Shown here: piece by piece, positions 9,454 to 18,325 of the stretch
How positions within the stretch are numbered: the stretch's first letter is position 1
Layout: the number at the start of each line of letters is the position of its first letter
Assembly (NCBI RefSeq): GCF_017368795.1
Contig: NZ_JAFNLL010000002.1
Span: 62,001-126,000 of the forward strand
DNA from: Arthrobacter cavernae
GTDB taxonomy: Bacteria > Actinomycetota > Actinomycetes > Actinomycetales > Micrococcaceae
Direction: 5' to 3'
Length of the DNA: 64,000 nucleotides
Translations under genes and position numbers: made by a program
The notes under the pieces: generated by a model
What the model saw: only the letters and a program-made list of their open reading frames with translations
What the model was told of the DNA's origin: nothing
Databases searched by the model: none

Positions 9454-9625
9454 CCCATTCTGTAGGCATATGCCCCTTTCACGTCCAAGGGGAATCCGTG
9501 CCGTCGGAAGAGGTTTGGGTTCAAGGTGCGGAGGCGTTGGCCGAGAGCCTACATCGCCCCCAATCCATCCTCAATCTCCGTAAAGAACCGCTTCCGAAGC
9601 AACTTGGCCAGGCACGCACCCTTAA

Positions 9626-9659
9626 CTTGCGCAGCGTGCAAAATTGCACTTAGTGTAAG
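9626..9659. promoter_or_regulatory. TetR operator overlapping the tetR-mmpL promoter
   Basis: A 34-bp imperfect palindrome centred at 9642/9643, with core GTGCAA-AA-TTGCAC and outer ends CTT/AAG. It covers a promoter: TTGCGC (9627-9632), an 18-nt spacer, TAGTGT (9651-9656). TAGTGT lies 6 nt before the GTG of the regulator, so the transcript is probably leaderless. The arrangement fits autorepression by the adjacent TetR protein. Confidence 0.65.
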
Positions 9660-9662
9660 TAT

Positions 9663-10379
9663 GTGAACCCTCTGAGCAGCCCCGACGTCCTTGGCGGCAG
9701 CGACGCCGCCTCCCCGTCACGCCGGGAACTCAACAAGGCCGCCACACGACGTGCCATCGCGACGGCGGCGCTGGGCCTGCTCCGCGACAAGGGCGTGGGC
9801 CAGTTCACGGTGGAGGACATTGCGGCGGCTGCCGGCATTTCCCGCCGCACTTTCTTCAACTACTACTCAAGCTTCGAAGCCGCCATGGCCTCCGTTGCCG
9901 ACGGCTTCCTGGACCGCGCCCTGGAACAGTTCCGGCTGCGCCCTGCCAGCGAGCCCGTGCTGGAGTCAGCACAGGCCGCGCTCATGGCCCTGGCCGATCC
10001 CGCGACCATCGCACCCATGGCCGAGTTCTTCAGCCTCACGCAGGAAAGCCCCTCCCTGGCACGCTCCGAACTGGAAGCCTGGGACCACTGCACCAGCCAG
10101 ATCATCGATGCCGCACGTGAGCGGCTCGGCCCCCGCGCCAACGAGCTCTACCTCCGGGCGCTGGCCGGTTCCGTGATCTCCTGCGGCAAGGCGGCCATGA
10201 CGGTCTGGTTCGAGGAAAGCGACTCCGACCTCTCCCCTGCTTCCCTGACACGGCTCCGCCAATACCTCATCGACGCCATGGGCCTGCTCGGCTCGGGCTT
10301 CGCGTCGCAGACCGCGCCCACCACCCTCCCCGCCACTCACCCTTCCGATTCCACGTCCTCCACCACAGAACGGTTCTGA
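9663..10379 (+). CDS. TetR family transcriptional regulator
   Basis: A 238-aa repressor. The N-terminal three-helix DNA-binding domain spans about 22-75, with the helix-turn-helix FTVEDIAAAAGISRRTFFNY (48-67) typical of TetR. The remainder is a helical ligand-binding and dimerisation domain without recognisable ligand residues. The stop is 1 nt before the start of the MMPL transporter gene, so the two are one operon. The palindrome over the promoter suggests it represses its own operon until an exported ligand binds. Confidence 0.9.
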   Translation: MNPLSSPDVLGGSDAASPSRRELNKAATRRAIATAALGLLRDKGVGQFTVEDIAAAAGISRRTFFNYYSSFEAAMASVADGFLDRALEQFRLRPASEPVLESAQAALMALADPATIAPMAEFFSLTQESPSLARSELEAWDHCTSQIIDAARERLGPRANELYLRALAGSVISCGKAAMTVWFEESDSDLSPASLTRLRQYLIDAMGLLGSGFASQTAPTTLPATHPSDSTSSTTERF

Positions 10380-10380
10380 C

Positions 10381-12903
10381 ATGGCGCTTCTCCTGTACCG
10401 GCTCGGCAAATTCTCCTACCGGCACCGCTGGCTGGTGATTTCCCTGTGGCTGGCTGTCCTCCTGGGCATGGGTGGGGCGGCTGCTGCCTTCCACGGCACC
10501 ATGTCCAACAACTTCCAGATCCCCGGCACCGAGACCCAGCGGATGCTGGACAAGCTCAAGAAGGAGCTGCCGGAGTCGTCCGGCGGATCCGCCGGCATCG
10601 TGTTCGAGGCCGGCGAGGCAGGCTTCACCCCGGCAGGAAAGACCGCCGTCGGGACCGCCATGACGGAGCTTCGGACGCTGCCCGATGTCCAGGGCACGGT
10701 GGACCCCTTTGAAACGCAGGCACAGCTGGACGGGGCCCCGGCTGAGATTTCCGCAGCGGAGGCCAAGCTGGCAGCAGGCCAGGCCGAGCTTGACGCCTCC
10801 CGCACCCAGCTGGCCGCCGGCCAGTCCCAGCTGGCGGCTGCGGAGCAGCAGATGGCCGCGGCCGGGCTGCCGGCAGAGGCCATCCGGGCGCAGCTGGCGC
10901 CCCAGCGCGCCCAGCTTGCGGAGGGCCAGGCCAAGCTCGACGCCGGCGCCAAGGAAGCCGCGGACGGCGCCGCCGCACTGGCGCTCGGCAAGCGGCAGCT
11001 CACCGCATCGGAAGGCATGCGCTTCGTCTCCACCGACGGGAGGGCCGCCATCGCCCAGGTCCAGTTCAAGACCTCCGTCAATGGCCTGACCCCGGCCGTG
11101 CGCCAGCAGGTGCAGGACATCGTGCACGGCGTCTCCTCGGCCGGCGTCACGGCGCTGGCCAGCAAGGAAATCACCGAGGACGTCTCGCAGTTGTTCGGCG
11201 TCTCGGAAATCGTCGGCATCGCCGTCGCAGCCCTGGCCCTCATCGTCATGCTGGGAACGCTCATTGCCGCCGGACTGCCGCTGCTCATGGCCCTCATCGG
11301 CGTCGCAGTCGGCGTCGGCGGGACCTTCGCGCTGACGGGCGTGGTGGACATGAGCTCCATTTCGCCCATGCTGGCCCTCATGCTGGGCCTCGCCGTCGGC
11401 ATCGACTACTCACTGTTCATCGTCAACCGCCACCGCGGACAGCTGCTCGCCGGCATGGACCCCGAGGAGTCGGCGGCCCTCGCCACCGGCACCTCGGGCA
11501 ACGCCGTGCTCTTCGCCGGCCTCACCGTGGTCATCGCGCTTGCCGCGCTCGTGGTTCCCGGGCTCCCGTTCCTGGCTGTCATGGGTCTGTCCGCCGCCGC
11601 CACGGTGGCAGTCGCCGTCGTCGTGTCCCTGACGCTGACCCCTGCGGTCCTGTCGCTGATCGGGCGCAGGCTGGTCTCCAACCGGGCCTGGGCCAAGGCG
11701 GCACGCCACAACGCTGAACCCGGCCATGAGGCCGCGGACCTCGAGCGCGCCGAGAAGCGCAGCAGCGGCGGCTGGGGCGGGCTGGTGACCCGCCATCCGT
11801 GGACCGCGCTGCTGGCCGGCGTCGTGCTGCTGGGCGTACTGGCGCTGCCGGCCTCGCAGCTGCGGCTCGCCCTGCCCGACGGCGGTTCCGAGCCCGTGGA
11901 TTCGCAGGCCTTCAAGGCCTACGACCTCACCCGCCAGAGCTTCGGCGAGGGCATGACCGGCCCCATCGTGGTGGTGGGCGAATTCCCGGCCGGACTCAGC
12001 GAGGACGAGGCCAGGAACAAGCAGTTCGACGTCGCGGATGAACTCCGCAGCGTGGACAACGTCATTGCCGCCGCTCCGCTCGCCCTCAGCGAAGACCGCC
12101 GAACCGCCATCTTCCAAGTCATCCCCAAGGAGGGTCCGGCAAGTGCCAGCACCGTCCAGGTGGTCTCCGAGCTCCGCGCCAAAGGCAAGGAAATCCGCGA
12201 ATCCACAGGTGTCACCATCGGCCTCACGGGCCAGACTGCGGGCAACGTGGACGTCTCGGAGAAGCTCGGGGCGGCCTTGCCCCCTTACCTGGCGATCGTC
12301 GTCGGGCTGTCCCTGATCCTCCTCCTGCTGGTGTTCCGCTCGATCGTGGTGCCGCTGCTCGCCACCGGCGGTTTCCTGCTCTCGCTCGCGGCGGCCTTCG
12401 GCGCCGTCGTGGCCGTCTACCAGTGGGGCTGGCTGGGAGCGGTGTTCGACGTCGCCAACCCGGGCGCGGTGCTCAGCTTCCTGCCGATCATCCTGATCGG
12501 TGTGCTGTTCGGCCTGGCAATGGACTACCAGGTGTTCATCACCTCGGGCATGCGCGAATCCTTCATGCACGGCGAGGACGCCAAGCATGCGGTCCGCAGC
12601 GGCTTCAGGCACGCCGCCGCAGTGGTCACCGCAGCCGCGATCATCATGGTCAGCGTGTTCGCAGGCTTCATTTTCAGCCACCTGACCATGGTCCGGCCGC
12701 TCGGCTTCGCGATGGCGTTCGGCGTGCTGGTTGACGCGTTCGTGGTCCGCATGACGATAGTTCCGGCCGTGATGTACCTGCTGGGCGGGAAGGCCTGGTG
12801 GCTGCCGCGCTGGCTGGACAAGTTGCTGCCCGACGCCGACGTCGAGGGCGCCTCCCTGCAGCGGACGGGCGCCGAGACCCTCGACAAGGAGCTGGTCTCC
12901 TAG
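10381..12903 (+). CDS. MMPL family (RND-type) transporter
   Basis: An 840-aa inner-membrane exporter with the duplicated layout of MmpL/RND proteins: one N-terminal membrane helix, a large extracytoplasmic loop, a five-helix bundle with DYSLFIVNRHRGQL, then a second loop and bundle with DYQVFITSGMRESF. The GIDYSLF and AMDYQVF segments carry the proton-relay aspartates. The first loop (about residues 118-195) has Ala/Gln/Leu repeats of the type KLAAGQAELDASRTQL, predicted coiled coil, seen in YhgE/MMPL-like proteins. The substrate may be a lipid or a drug. Regulated by the upstream TetR. Confidence 0.9.
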   Translation: MALLLYRLGKFSYRHRWLVISLWLAVLLGMGGAAAAFHGTMSNNFQIPGTETQRMLDKLKKELPESSGGSAGIVFEAGEAGFTPAGKTAVGTAMTELRTLPDVQGTVDPFETQAQLDGAPAEISAAEAKLAAGQAELDASRTQLAAGQSQLAAAEQQMAAAGLPAEAIRAQLAPQRAQLAEGQAKLDAGAKEAADGAAALALGKRQLTASEGMRFVSTDGRAAIAQVQFKTSVNGLTPAVRQQVQDIVHGVSSAGVTALASKEITEDVSQLFGVSEIVGIAVAALALIVMLGTLIAAGLPLLMALIGVAVGVGGTFALTGVVDMSSISPMLALMLGLAVGIDYSLFIVNRHRGQLLAGMDPEESAALATGTSGNAVLFAGLTVVIALAALVVPGLPFLAVMGLSAAATVAVAVVVSLTLTPAVLSLIGRRLVSNRAWAKAARHNAEPGHEAADLERAEKRSSGGWGGLVTRHPWTALLAGVVLLGVLALPASQLRLALPDGGSEPVDSQAFKAYDLTRQSFGEGMTGPIVVVGEFPAGLSEDEARNKQFDVADELRSVDNVIAAAPLALSEDRRTAIFQVIPKEGPASASTVQVVSELRAKGKEIRESTGVTIGLTGQTAGNVDVSEKLGAALPPYLAIVVGLSLILLLLVFRSIVVPLLATGGFLLSLAAAFGAVVAVYQWGWLGAVFDVANPGAVLSFLPIILIGVLFGLAMDYQVFITSGMRESFMHGEDAKHAVRSGFRHAAAVVTAAAIIMVSVFAGFIFSHLTMVRPLGFAMAFGVLVDAFVVRMTIVPAVMYLLGGKAWWLPRWLDKLLPDADVEGASLQRTGAETLDKELVS

Positions 12904-13120
12904 TCACGGAACACGCCCGAGCTAAGCGATCGCCAACTAACTTTTTTCGCTTCGGGCATGTTACTTTACCAAATCGTGACGTAAGGTGAGATCCACCACA
13001 CACCAACCGCCCCGTCCTTCGGAGCGCACCCGGTCCGGATTCGGTCAGATTCGGGGACTCAGGCATCTAGCTGGAGATCGGTTGTGTGGCCCGGGACCGA
13101 CGAGGATACGAGGGATACAG

Positions 13121-13378
13121 ATGACTCTTGCTGATGCCGGACGGCGACCTTCCGACCGTGACCGCGTTCCCGGGCAACAGCCCAAGACGCCAGCCTGCGG
13201 ACGGTGCGGCCCCGGCACCTCGCTGAGTTTCCTTGACTACATTCCGGAGGTCTACTCCGCAGACGGAAGCGGACTGCTGCCGCCATCGGCCAGCTACACC
13301 TGCGTCAGGTGTGGGGAAGCCGGCAGCCACCAGGTTCCCTCCGGCTGGGCACCGCCCGGATGGCACTGGTACTCCTGA
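13121..13378 (+). CDS. small Cys-pair protein, putative zinc ribbon
   Basis: An 85-aa protein, not assigned to a named family. Two CxxC pairs, C26/C29 and C61/C64, could form one zinc ribbon; the second pair lies in YTCVRCGEAGSHQVP, and the C-terminus is Trp/Pro rich (GWAPPGWHWYS). The ATG at 13121 was chosen because the upstream in-frame stretch is atypical and lies in the intergenic region. It is followed 65 nt later by another Cys-rich gene and may be related to it by function or descent. Confidence 0.55.
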   Translation: MTLADAGRRPSDRDRVPGQQPKTPACGRCGPGTSLSFLDYIPEVYSADGSGLLPPSASYTCVRCGEAGSHQVPSGWAPPGWHWYS

Positions 13379-13443
13379 GACAGCCCGGCCCTCATCCCGC
13401 GCCGTTGAACGTGCAATTCACTCGATGAAGAGGAATTTGGCGA

Positions 13444-13893
13444 ATGACGACTATCTCCGCATCCCCTGCCGCTGACAACGCCGATCATTCTCGGGGGCGT
13501 CCTTGGTGCTCCGACTGCCGAAGCGACGCCCATTTGATGGTGGAAAGCATTGCCCCGGTAAGGCCATTGAGCCACGAGGCAGTGGACCTGGCCTACACAT
13601 GCTTGGAGTGTGACTCCTTCTACGCCCACCCTGTCGCGGTCGACCGGGCTGCCGCGATCATGGACCACAGTGGCATTGTGCCCGGAGTCCTCCATTTCGA
13701 CGGCGACTATTTCCATTGCGGGAAGCCGATGAAAATGTCGGGCCCCGAACTGGCAGCCTATGCTGTCGCCCGGCCCCAAGACCCCCCGGTACACCGCTTC
13801 CCCACGAAGGTCCTGCGCTGCCGCTGCGGGTTCCGTCTGGCGCCCCCGCCTGAAGGGAATCCGGGACCCTGGCAAGGCGCATACTATCCTTGA
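13444..13893 (+). CDS. Cys-rich protein with two putative zinc-binding modules
   Basis: A 149-aa cytosolic protein, not assigned to a named family. The first module has WCSDC (C22/C25) and YTCLEC (C53/C56), a ribbon spacing like that of its upstream neighbour. The second has FHC (H91/C92) and RCRC (C126/C128). The middle, YAHPVAVDRAAAIMD, looks helical. The stop is 3 nt before maf, whose promoter lies inside its 3' end. A nucleic-acid or regulatory role is possible but unsupported. Confidence 0.6.
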   Translation: MTTISASPAADNADHSRGRPWCSDCRSDAHLMVESIAPVRPLSHEAVDLAYTCLECDSFYAHPVAVDRAAAIMDHSGIVPGVLHFDGDYFHCGKPMKMSGPELAAYAVARPQDPPVHRFPTKVLRCRCGFRLAPPPEGNPGPWQGAYYP

Positions 13894-13896
13894 GCG
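13882..13896 (+). promoter_or_regulatory. -10 hexamer of a possible leaderless promoter for maf
   Basis: TACTAT (13882-13887), inside the end of the preceding gene, is 9 nt before the GTG of maf. Confidence 0.35.
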
Positions 13897-14574
13897 GTGA
13901 CCCGATTGATCCTGGCCTCCCAGTCCCCCGCCCGCACCAAGCTCCTCACGGAGGCCGGCATCCACCACGAAGTCCTGGTCTCCGATGTGGACGAGGACGC
14001 AGTCCAGGCACGGTACGGCGTGACCGACCCGCACGACACCGCGCTCCTGCTGGCCCGGGCCAAGGCCGAGGCCGTCGCCGCACTGCCGGAGGCCGAGGGC
14101 GCCCTGGTCCTCGGCTGCGATTCCGTGTTCGAGTTCGACGGCGAATCCCATGGCAAGCCCTACACGGCAGCGGTGGCCCGGGAACGGATGCTGCGCATGA
14201 GCGGCTCCAAGGGCACCCTCCACACGGGCCACTGGCTGGTGGACTGCCGCGACACGGAAGCCGACTTTGACGAGACGGATGACGCCGAAGACCGCGAAAC
14301 AGCCGAAGGAACCGGCGCCACCTTGGGAGCCGTCTCCAGCGCAGACGTCCATTTCGCCGAGATGAGCGAAGTCGACATTGACGCCTACATCGCCACGGGC
14401 GAACCGCTCCACTGCGCCGGCTCGTTCACCATCGACGGCCTGGGCGGGGCCTTCATCCGCAAGGTCGACGGCGACCCGCATGCCGTCGTCGGCCTCTCCA
14501 TCTCGACCCTCCGCGAGCTGCTCAGCCACGCGAACGTCGGCATCACGGAGCTGTGGCAGGTCGACGGGCAATAG
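13897..14574 (+). CDS. maf: Maf family nucleoside triphosphate pyrophosphatase
   Basis: House-cleaning hydrolase of 225 aa that converts non-canonical or selected NTPs to NMP plus pyrophosphate; in Bacillus the homologue affects septum formation. The N-terminal signature LILASQSPARTKLL (4-17), the central GCDSVFEFDG and the KPYTAAVARERMLRMSG segment match the family, as does the C-terminal GGAFIRKVDGDPHAVVGL. A short acidic insert (EADFDETDDAEDRETAEG) in the middle is longer than in E. coli YhdE. In actinobacteria maf normally sits between accE and accA, as here but with 10 kb added. Confidence 0.92.
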   Translation: MTRLILASQSPARTKLLTEAGIHHEVLVSDVDEDAVQARYGVTDPHDTALLLARAKAEAVAALPEAEGALVLGCDSVFEFDGESHGKPYTAAVARERMLRMSGSKGTLHTGHWLVDCRDTEADFDETDDAEDRETAEGTGATLGAVSSADVHFAEMSEVDIDAYIATGEPLHCAGSFTIDGLGGAFIRKVDGDPHAVVGLSISTLRELLSHANVGITELWQVDGQ

Positions 14575-14580
14575 ACGCAA

Positions 14581-14599
14581 TTTGTAGCAACCCTACAAA
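14581..14599. promoter_or_regulatory. acc-associated inverted repeat, copy 2 (before accA)
   Basis: TTTGTAG-CAACC-CTACAAA, perfect 7-bp arms with a 5-nt spacer, 90 nt upstream of accA. Its reverse complement matches the accD-upstream repeat at 1587-1603 at 15 of 17 positions. A single shared regulator is inferred. Confidence 0.65.
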
Positions 14600-14689
14600 G
14601 CATCGCCGCTTCAAGCACGGAATCCCCTATCAATATGGGCGGAACCCTCAAAATCGCGCTAGTCTCCTTGGAGGACAGAAGGAGTCAAC

Positions 14690-16501
14690 TTGTCAGCTAA
14701 CCCGGCGCAGCCCATTTCCAGCCCTCTCACCAAGGTCTTGATTGCCAACCGCGGCGAAATCGCGGTCCGCATCATCCGTGCAGCCCGGGACGAAGGCATC
14801 GCCTCGGTCGCCGTCTACGCGGATCCGGACCGCGACGCCCTGCACGTCAGGCTCGCCGACGAGGCCTACGCGCTGGGCGGCAACACGGCGGCGGAGTCAT
14901 ACCTCCTCATGGACAAGCTGATCGAAGTTGCCAAGCGGTCCGGCGCAGACGCCATCCACCCCGGCTACGGCTTCCTGGCCGAAAACGCCCAGTTTGCCGA
15001 GAAGGTCATCGACGCCGGCATCACGTGGATCGGCCCCTCCCCCGCCGCGATCTCCGCGCTGGGCGACAAGGTCCAGGCCCGCCACATCGCCGAAAAGGTC
15101 GGCGCCCCGCTGGTCCCCGGCACGGCCGACCCCGTGGAGTCCGCGGACGAGATCCTGGCCTTCGCCCAGGAATTCGGCCTGCCCGTCGCCATCAAGGCTG
15201 CCTACGGCGGTGGCGGCCGCGGCATCAAGGTGGCCCGCACGCTGGAGGAAATCCCCGAACTCTTCGAATCCGCCGTCCGCGAGGCCATCGCCGCCTTCGG
15301 CCGCGGTGAGTGCTTCATCGAGCGCTTCCTGGACGCGCCGCGCCACGTCGAGACCCAGTGCCTGGCCGACGCCTACGGCAACGTGGTGGTGGTCTCCACC
15401 CGCGACTGCTCTCTGCAGCGCCGCAACCAAAAGCTCGTGGAAGAGGCCCCGGCGCCGTTCCTGAGCGAGGAGCAGAACAAGCGCCTCTACGAGGCCTCCA
15501 AGGCCATCCTCAAGGAGGCCCACTACCTGGGCGCCGGCACCTGCGAGTTCCTGGTGGGCCAGGACGGAACCATCTCCTTCCTCGAGGTCAACACGCGCCT
15601 GCAGGTGGAGCATTGTGTCTCCGAAGAAGTCACCGGAATCGACCTCGTCCGCGAGCAGTTCCGCATCGCCCGCGGCGAAGCACTCGGCTATGACGATCCC
15701 GAGATCCGCGGCCACTCCTTCGAATTCCGCATCACGGGCGAGGACCCGGGCCGCAACTTCATGCCCGCCCCCGGCACCGTCACCACGCTGAAGAACCCCA
15801 CGGGCCCCGGTGTCCGCATTGACTCCGGCATCGAGCAGGGCGACGTCATCAGCGGCAACTTCGACTCGATGCTATCCAAGCTGATCGTCACCGGCTCCAC
15901 CCGTGCCCAGGCCCTGCAGCGCTCGCGCCGCGCCCTTGAAGAGATGGTGGTGGAGGGCATCCCCACCGTCATCCCCTTCGATCTCGCTGTGGTCACCGAC
16001 CCCGCGTTCGCCCCGGCCGAGGGCCCGTTCAGCGTGCACACGCGCTGGATCGAAACCGAGTTCGTGAACAACATCCCGGCGTGGTCCGGCGCCGGCGCCT
16101 GGCCGGAAGCCCCCGACGCCGGTGAGCGCCAGCGCGTCGTCGTCGAGGTCGGTGGCAAGCGCCTCGAGGTTGTCCTTCCTGCGACGCTGGGTTCCGTGGC
16201 TGCGGTTGCGGGCGGCGGCACGGGCAAGGCCGGCAAATCCAAAAAGCGCTCCCGCTCGGCGGGCGCTGCCGCGGCAGTTGCCGGCGGGAACGCGCTCACC
16301 TCGCCCATGCAGGGCACCATCGTCAAGGTGGCAGCGGCCGACGGCGATGTTGTCGCCGAAGGCGATCTGATCGTGGTCCTCGAGGCCATGAAGATGGAAC
16401 AGCCCCTGACGGCCCACCGGGCCGGCACCATCCACGGCCTTGGCGCCAAGGCCGGCGAGACGGTGGCAGCGGGCGCGGTTATCGCCACGATCGAAGACTG
16501 A
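14690..16501 (+). CDS. accA: acyl-CoA carboxylase alpha subunit (biotin carboxylase + BCCP)
   Basis: A 603-aa protein that carboxylates its own biotin using ATP and bicarbonate, for transfer by AccD. The biotin carboxylase domain (about 14-460) has [22 protein letters not shown], the ATP-grasp glycine loop [13 protein letters not shown] and [10 protein letters not shown]. After a Lys/Ser/Ala linker, the C-terminal biotinyl domain has the attachment motif EAMKMEQ with biotin on K568. It starts at TTG 14690, supported by AAGGAG 5 nt upstream. The conserved repeat at 14581 and a nearby TAGTCT (14660-14665) mark its own promoter. BirA, encoded at the window start, would biotinylate it. Confidence 0.95.
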   Translation: MSANPAQPISSPLTKVLIANRGEIAVRIIRAARDEGIASVAVYADPDRDALHVRLADEAYALGGNTAAESYLLMDKLIEVAKRSGADAIHPGYGFLAENAQFAEKVIDAGITWIGPSPAAISALGDKVQARHIAEKVGAPLVPGTADPVESADEILAFAQEFGLPVAIKAAYGGGGRGIKVARTLEEIPELFESAVREAIAAFGRGECFIERFLDAPRHVETQCLADAYGNVVVVSTRDCSLQRRNQKLVEEAPAPFLSEEQNKRLYEASKAILKEAHYLGAGTCEFLVGQDGTISFLEVNTRLQVEHCVSEEVTGIDLVREQFRIARGEALGYDDPEIRGHSFEFRITGEDPGRNFMPAPGTVTTLKNPTGPGVRIDSGIEQGDVISGNFDSMLSKLIVTGSTRAQALQRSRRALEEMVVEGIPTVIPFDLAVVTDPAFAPAEGPFSVHTRWIETEFVNNIPAWSGAGAWPEAPDAGERQRVVVEVGGKRLEVVLPATLGSVAAVAGGGTGKAGKSKKRSRSAGAAAAVAGGNALTSPMQGTIVKVAAADGDVVAEGDLIVVLEAMKMEQPLTAHRAGTIHGLGAKAGETVAAGAVIATIED

Positions 16502-16523
16502 CCACACGGTTCCTGGCCGGTAA

Positions 16524-16548
16524 GGCCCCGCACCATTGGTGCGGGGCC
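16524..16548. terminator. terminator hairpin after accA
   Basis: Perfect 11-bp stem GGCCCCGCACC / GGTGCGGGGCC with loop ATT, 23 nt after the accA stop. Confidence 0.7.
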
Positions 16549-16563
16549 GGACTCGTTAAGCAG

Positions 16564-16596
16564 AATGCCCGGCGAGTCCATGACTCGCCGGGCATT
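16564..16596. terminator. bidirectional terminator between accA and the convergent MFS gene
   Basis: Perfect 15-bp stem (16564-16578 with 16582-16596) and loop CAT, followed on the plus strand by TCTCTGTT. It serves the MFS gene on the minus strand, 23 nt after its stop, and backs up the preceding hairpin for accA. Confidence 0.8.
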
Positions 16597-16618
16597 TCTC
16601 TGTTCAGGCAGGAAGGAA

Positions 16619-18031
16619 TCAGGCCACGTTGTTCTCGTAGTCCATGTCCTTGGTTTCGCGGGTCATCCAGAGAGCCACGAACGTTGCAAGGGCGGCGAGG
16701 GCCATGTACAGGCCGATCAGCCAGGTGCTGCCGGAGCCTGCCTGCCACAGGGCGATGGCGACGAAGGATGCCGGGGCCGCGCCGATCACCGAGGACAGGT
16801 TGTAGGCCACCGCGGAACCCGTGTACCGGACGTTGGCGGGGAAGAGCTCAGGCAGGATGGCTGCCATCGGGCCGAACGTCAGGCCCATGAGCGTGAAGCC
16901 CACGATCAGGCCCACCATGGCGGCAGCCTGGCCGGGACCGAACATGGTGAACCACACTCCACCGAAGACGAAGATGCCGGCCGTGACGCCCAGCAGGAAC
17001 TTGCGGCGGCCCCACTTCTCGGCCAGCGGCCCGGAGACCACCGTGAAGATGCCGAAGAACACGACGCCGATGATCAGCATCCAGAGGAAGTCGCCGCGGC
17101 TGATGCCCAGGCCGGGAACGAAGGCCGCGATCTGCTCGGCAGACATCGGCTTGCCGGCCTTCTCGGCCGCAGCCTTGGCCGTTTCAACGGAGGCCGGGGC
17201 CGTGCCGTAGGTCAGCGTGAAGGACGTCATGATGTAGAACAGCACGTACGTGGCGAACATGATGAACGTGCCCGCGACGACGGGCCGCCAGTGGCTCTTC
17301 ATGGTGGCCGCCAACGGCAGCTTCTGGACCTTGTCCTGTTCAATGACCTTGGTGAACGAGGCGCTCTCCACGAGCTTCAGGCGGACGTACAGGCCCACCA
17401 GCACCAGGACGGCGCTGAGGATGAACGGAACACGCCAGCCCCAGTCCAGGAACTGCTGCGGCGTCAGTGCCACATTCATCCAGATGAAGATCAGGTTGGC
17501 GATGATGAAGCCGATCGGCGCACCCAGCTGCGGGAACGTGCCGAAGATGGCACGCTTGCCCTCCGGTGCGTTCTCCGTGGCCAGCAGTGCAGCGCCGGAC
17601 CATTCGCCGCCGAGCGCCAGGCCCTGGCAGAAGCGCAGCACGACGAGCAGGAGCGGGGCCAGGACTGCCCAGCCCGGCATCGACGCCGTCGGCAGGAGTC
17701 CGATGAGGAACGTGGCGATGCCCATGGTCAGCAGCGAGGCCACCAGGGTGCCCTTGCGGCCGATCTTGTCACCGAAGTGGCCGAACACGATCGCGCCCAC
17801 GGGGCGGGCGACGAAGGCAACGCCGAAGATCGCAAAAGCGCTCAGCAGGGCGTTGATGTCGGTCGCGTTGGGGAAGAAGAGTTTCGGGAAGACCAGGACC
17901 GATGCGGTGGCATACGCATAGAAGTCGTAGAACTCGATCGTCGTGCCGATCAGGCTGGCGAAGATCACCCGTCCCCGCGAGTTCGCCGGTTTGGCGGTCC
18001 CGCTTTCCCTGGATGTCGCTATGGAAGACAT
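16619..18031 (-). CDS. MFS transporter, metabolite:H+ symporter (MHS) type
   Basis: Twelve-helix inner-membrane importer of 470 aa from the ATG at 18031; the in-frame extension upstream to 18172 has no membrane character and is rejected. The signatures FYDFYAYATA in helix 1, ARPVGAIVFGHFGDKIGRK in the helix 2-3 loop and CQGLALGGEWSGAALL are typical of the ShiA/KgtP/ProP branch that imports organic acids, shikimate or compatible solutes. The substrate is unknown. It faces away from narK with 294 nt between the starts and has a strong terminator downstream. Confidence 0.88.
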   Translation of the reverse strand: MSSIATSRESGTAKPANSRGRVIFASLIGTTIEFYDFYAYATASVLVFPKLFFPNATDINALLSAFAIFGVAFVARPVGAIVFGHFGDKIGRKGTLVASLLTMGIATFLIGLLPTASMPGWAVLAPLLLVVLRFCQGLALGGEWSGAALLATENAPEGKRAIFGTFPQLGAPIGFIIANLIFIWMNVALTPQQFLDWGWRVPFILSAVLVLVGLYVRLKLVESASFTKVIEQDKVQKLPLAATMKSHWRPVVAGTFIMFATYVLFYIMTSFTLTYGTAPASVETAKAAAEKAGKPMSAEQIAAFVPGLGISRGDFLWMLIIGVVFFGIFTVVSGPLAEKWGRRKFLLGVTAGIFVFGGVWFTMFGPGQAAAMVGLIVGFTLMGLTFGPMAAILPELFPANVRYTGSAVAYNLSSVIGAAPASFVAIALWQAGSGSTWLIGLYMALAALATFVALWMTRETKDMDYENNVA

Positions 18032-18237
18032 GTAATGGTTGCTTTCGTTCGCACCGGCCGCTGCCCCGTGGAGCCTGTCCGGCGAAGGATTATTCGAGAG
18101 TTCAATAATAGTTCCCGCAGTCCATTGACCGGACAACCAAGTCCACCATGCGGACGCCGCACGGAATCTCACCCCCTGGTCATGGGGAAAGTCCTCACCT
18201 TCGCCTCACGCGTTCGTGATGCCCCAGATAGGCAAAT

Positions 18238-18275
18238 GTCACAGCACGTTTACAAACGGCGACGGTCCGTGAAAT
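18238..18275 (+). promoter_or_regulatory. possible GlnR box upstream of narK (weak)
   Basis: Half-sites at 11-bp steps: GTCAC (18238), TTTAC (18249), CGACG (18260) and GAAAT (18271). Three of the four resemble the alternating gTnAC/GaAAC pattern of actinobacterial GlnR boxes. It lies 51 nt before the narK start. Weaker than the array before nirB. Confidence 0.35.
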
Positions 18276-18325
18276 GAGCCGTACCTACCTTTGAAGGACA
18301 ACGTCCCCCACACAGGAGGCACTCC

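Noticed and set aside
12915..12957. Imperfect hairpin with a T-run after the MMPL gene
   Set aside because: The T-run lies in the loop instead of after the stem, and the stem needs a 3-nt bulge. Not convincing as a terminator.
16565..18277. Plus-strand open frame of 570 codons opposite the MHS transporter
   Set aside because: It begins in a terminator hairpin and is antisense to a transporter with clear membrane helices.
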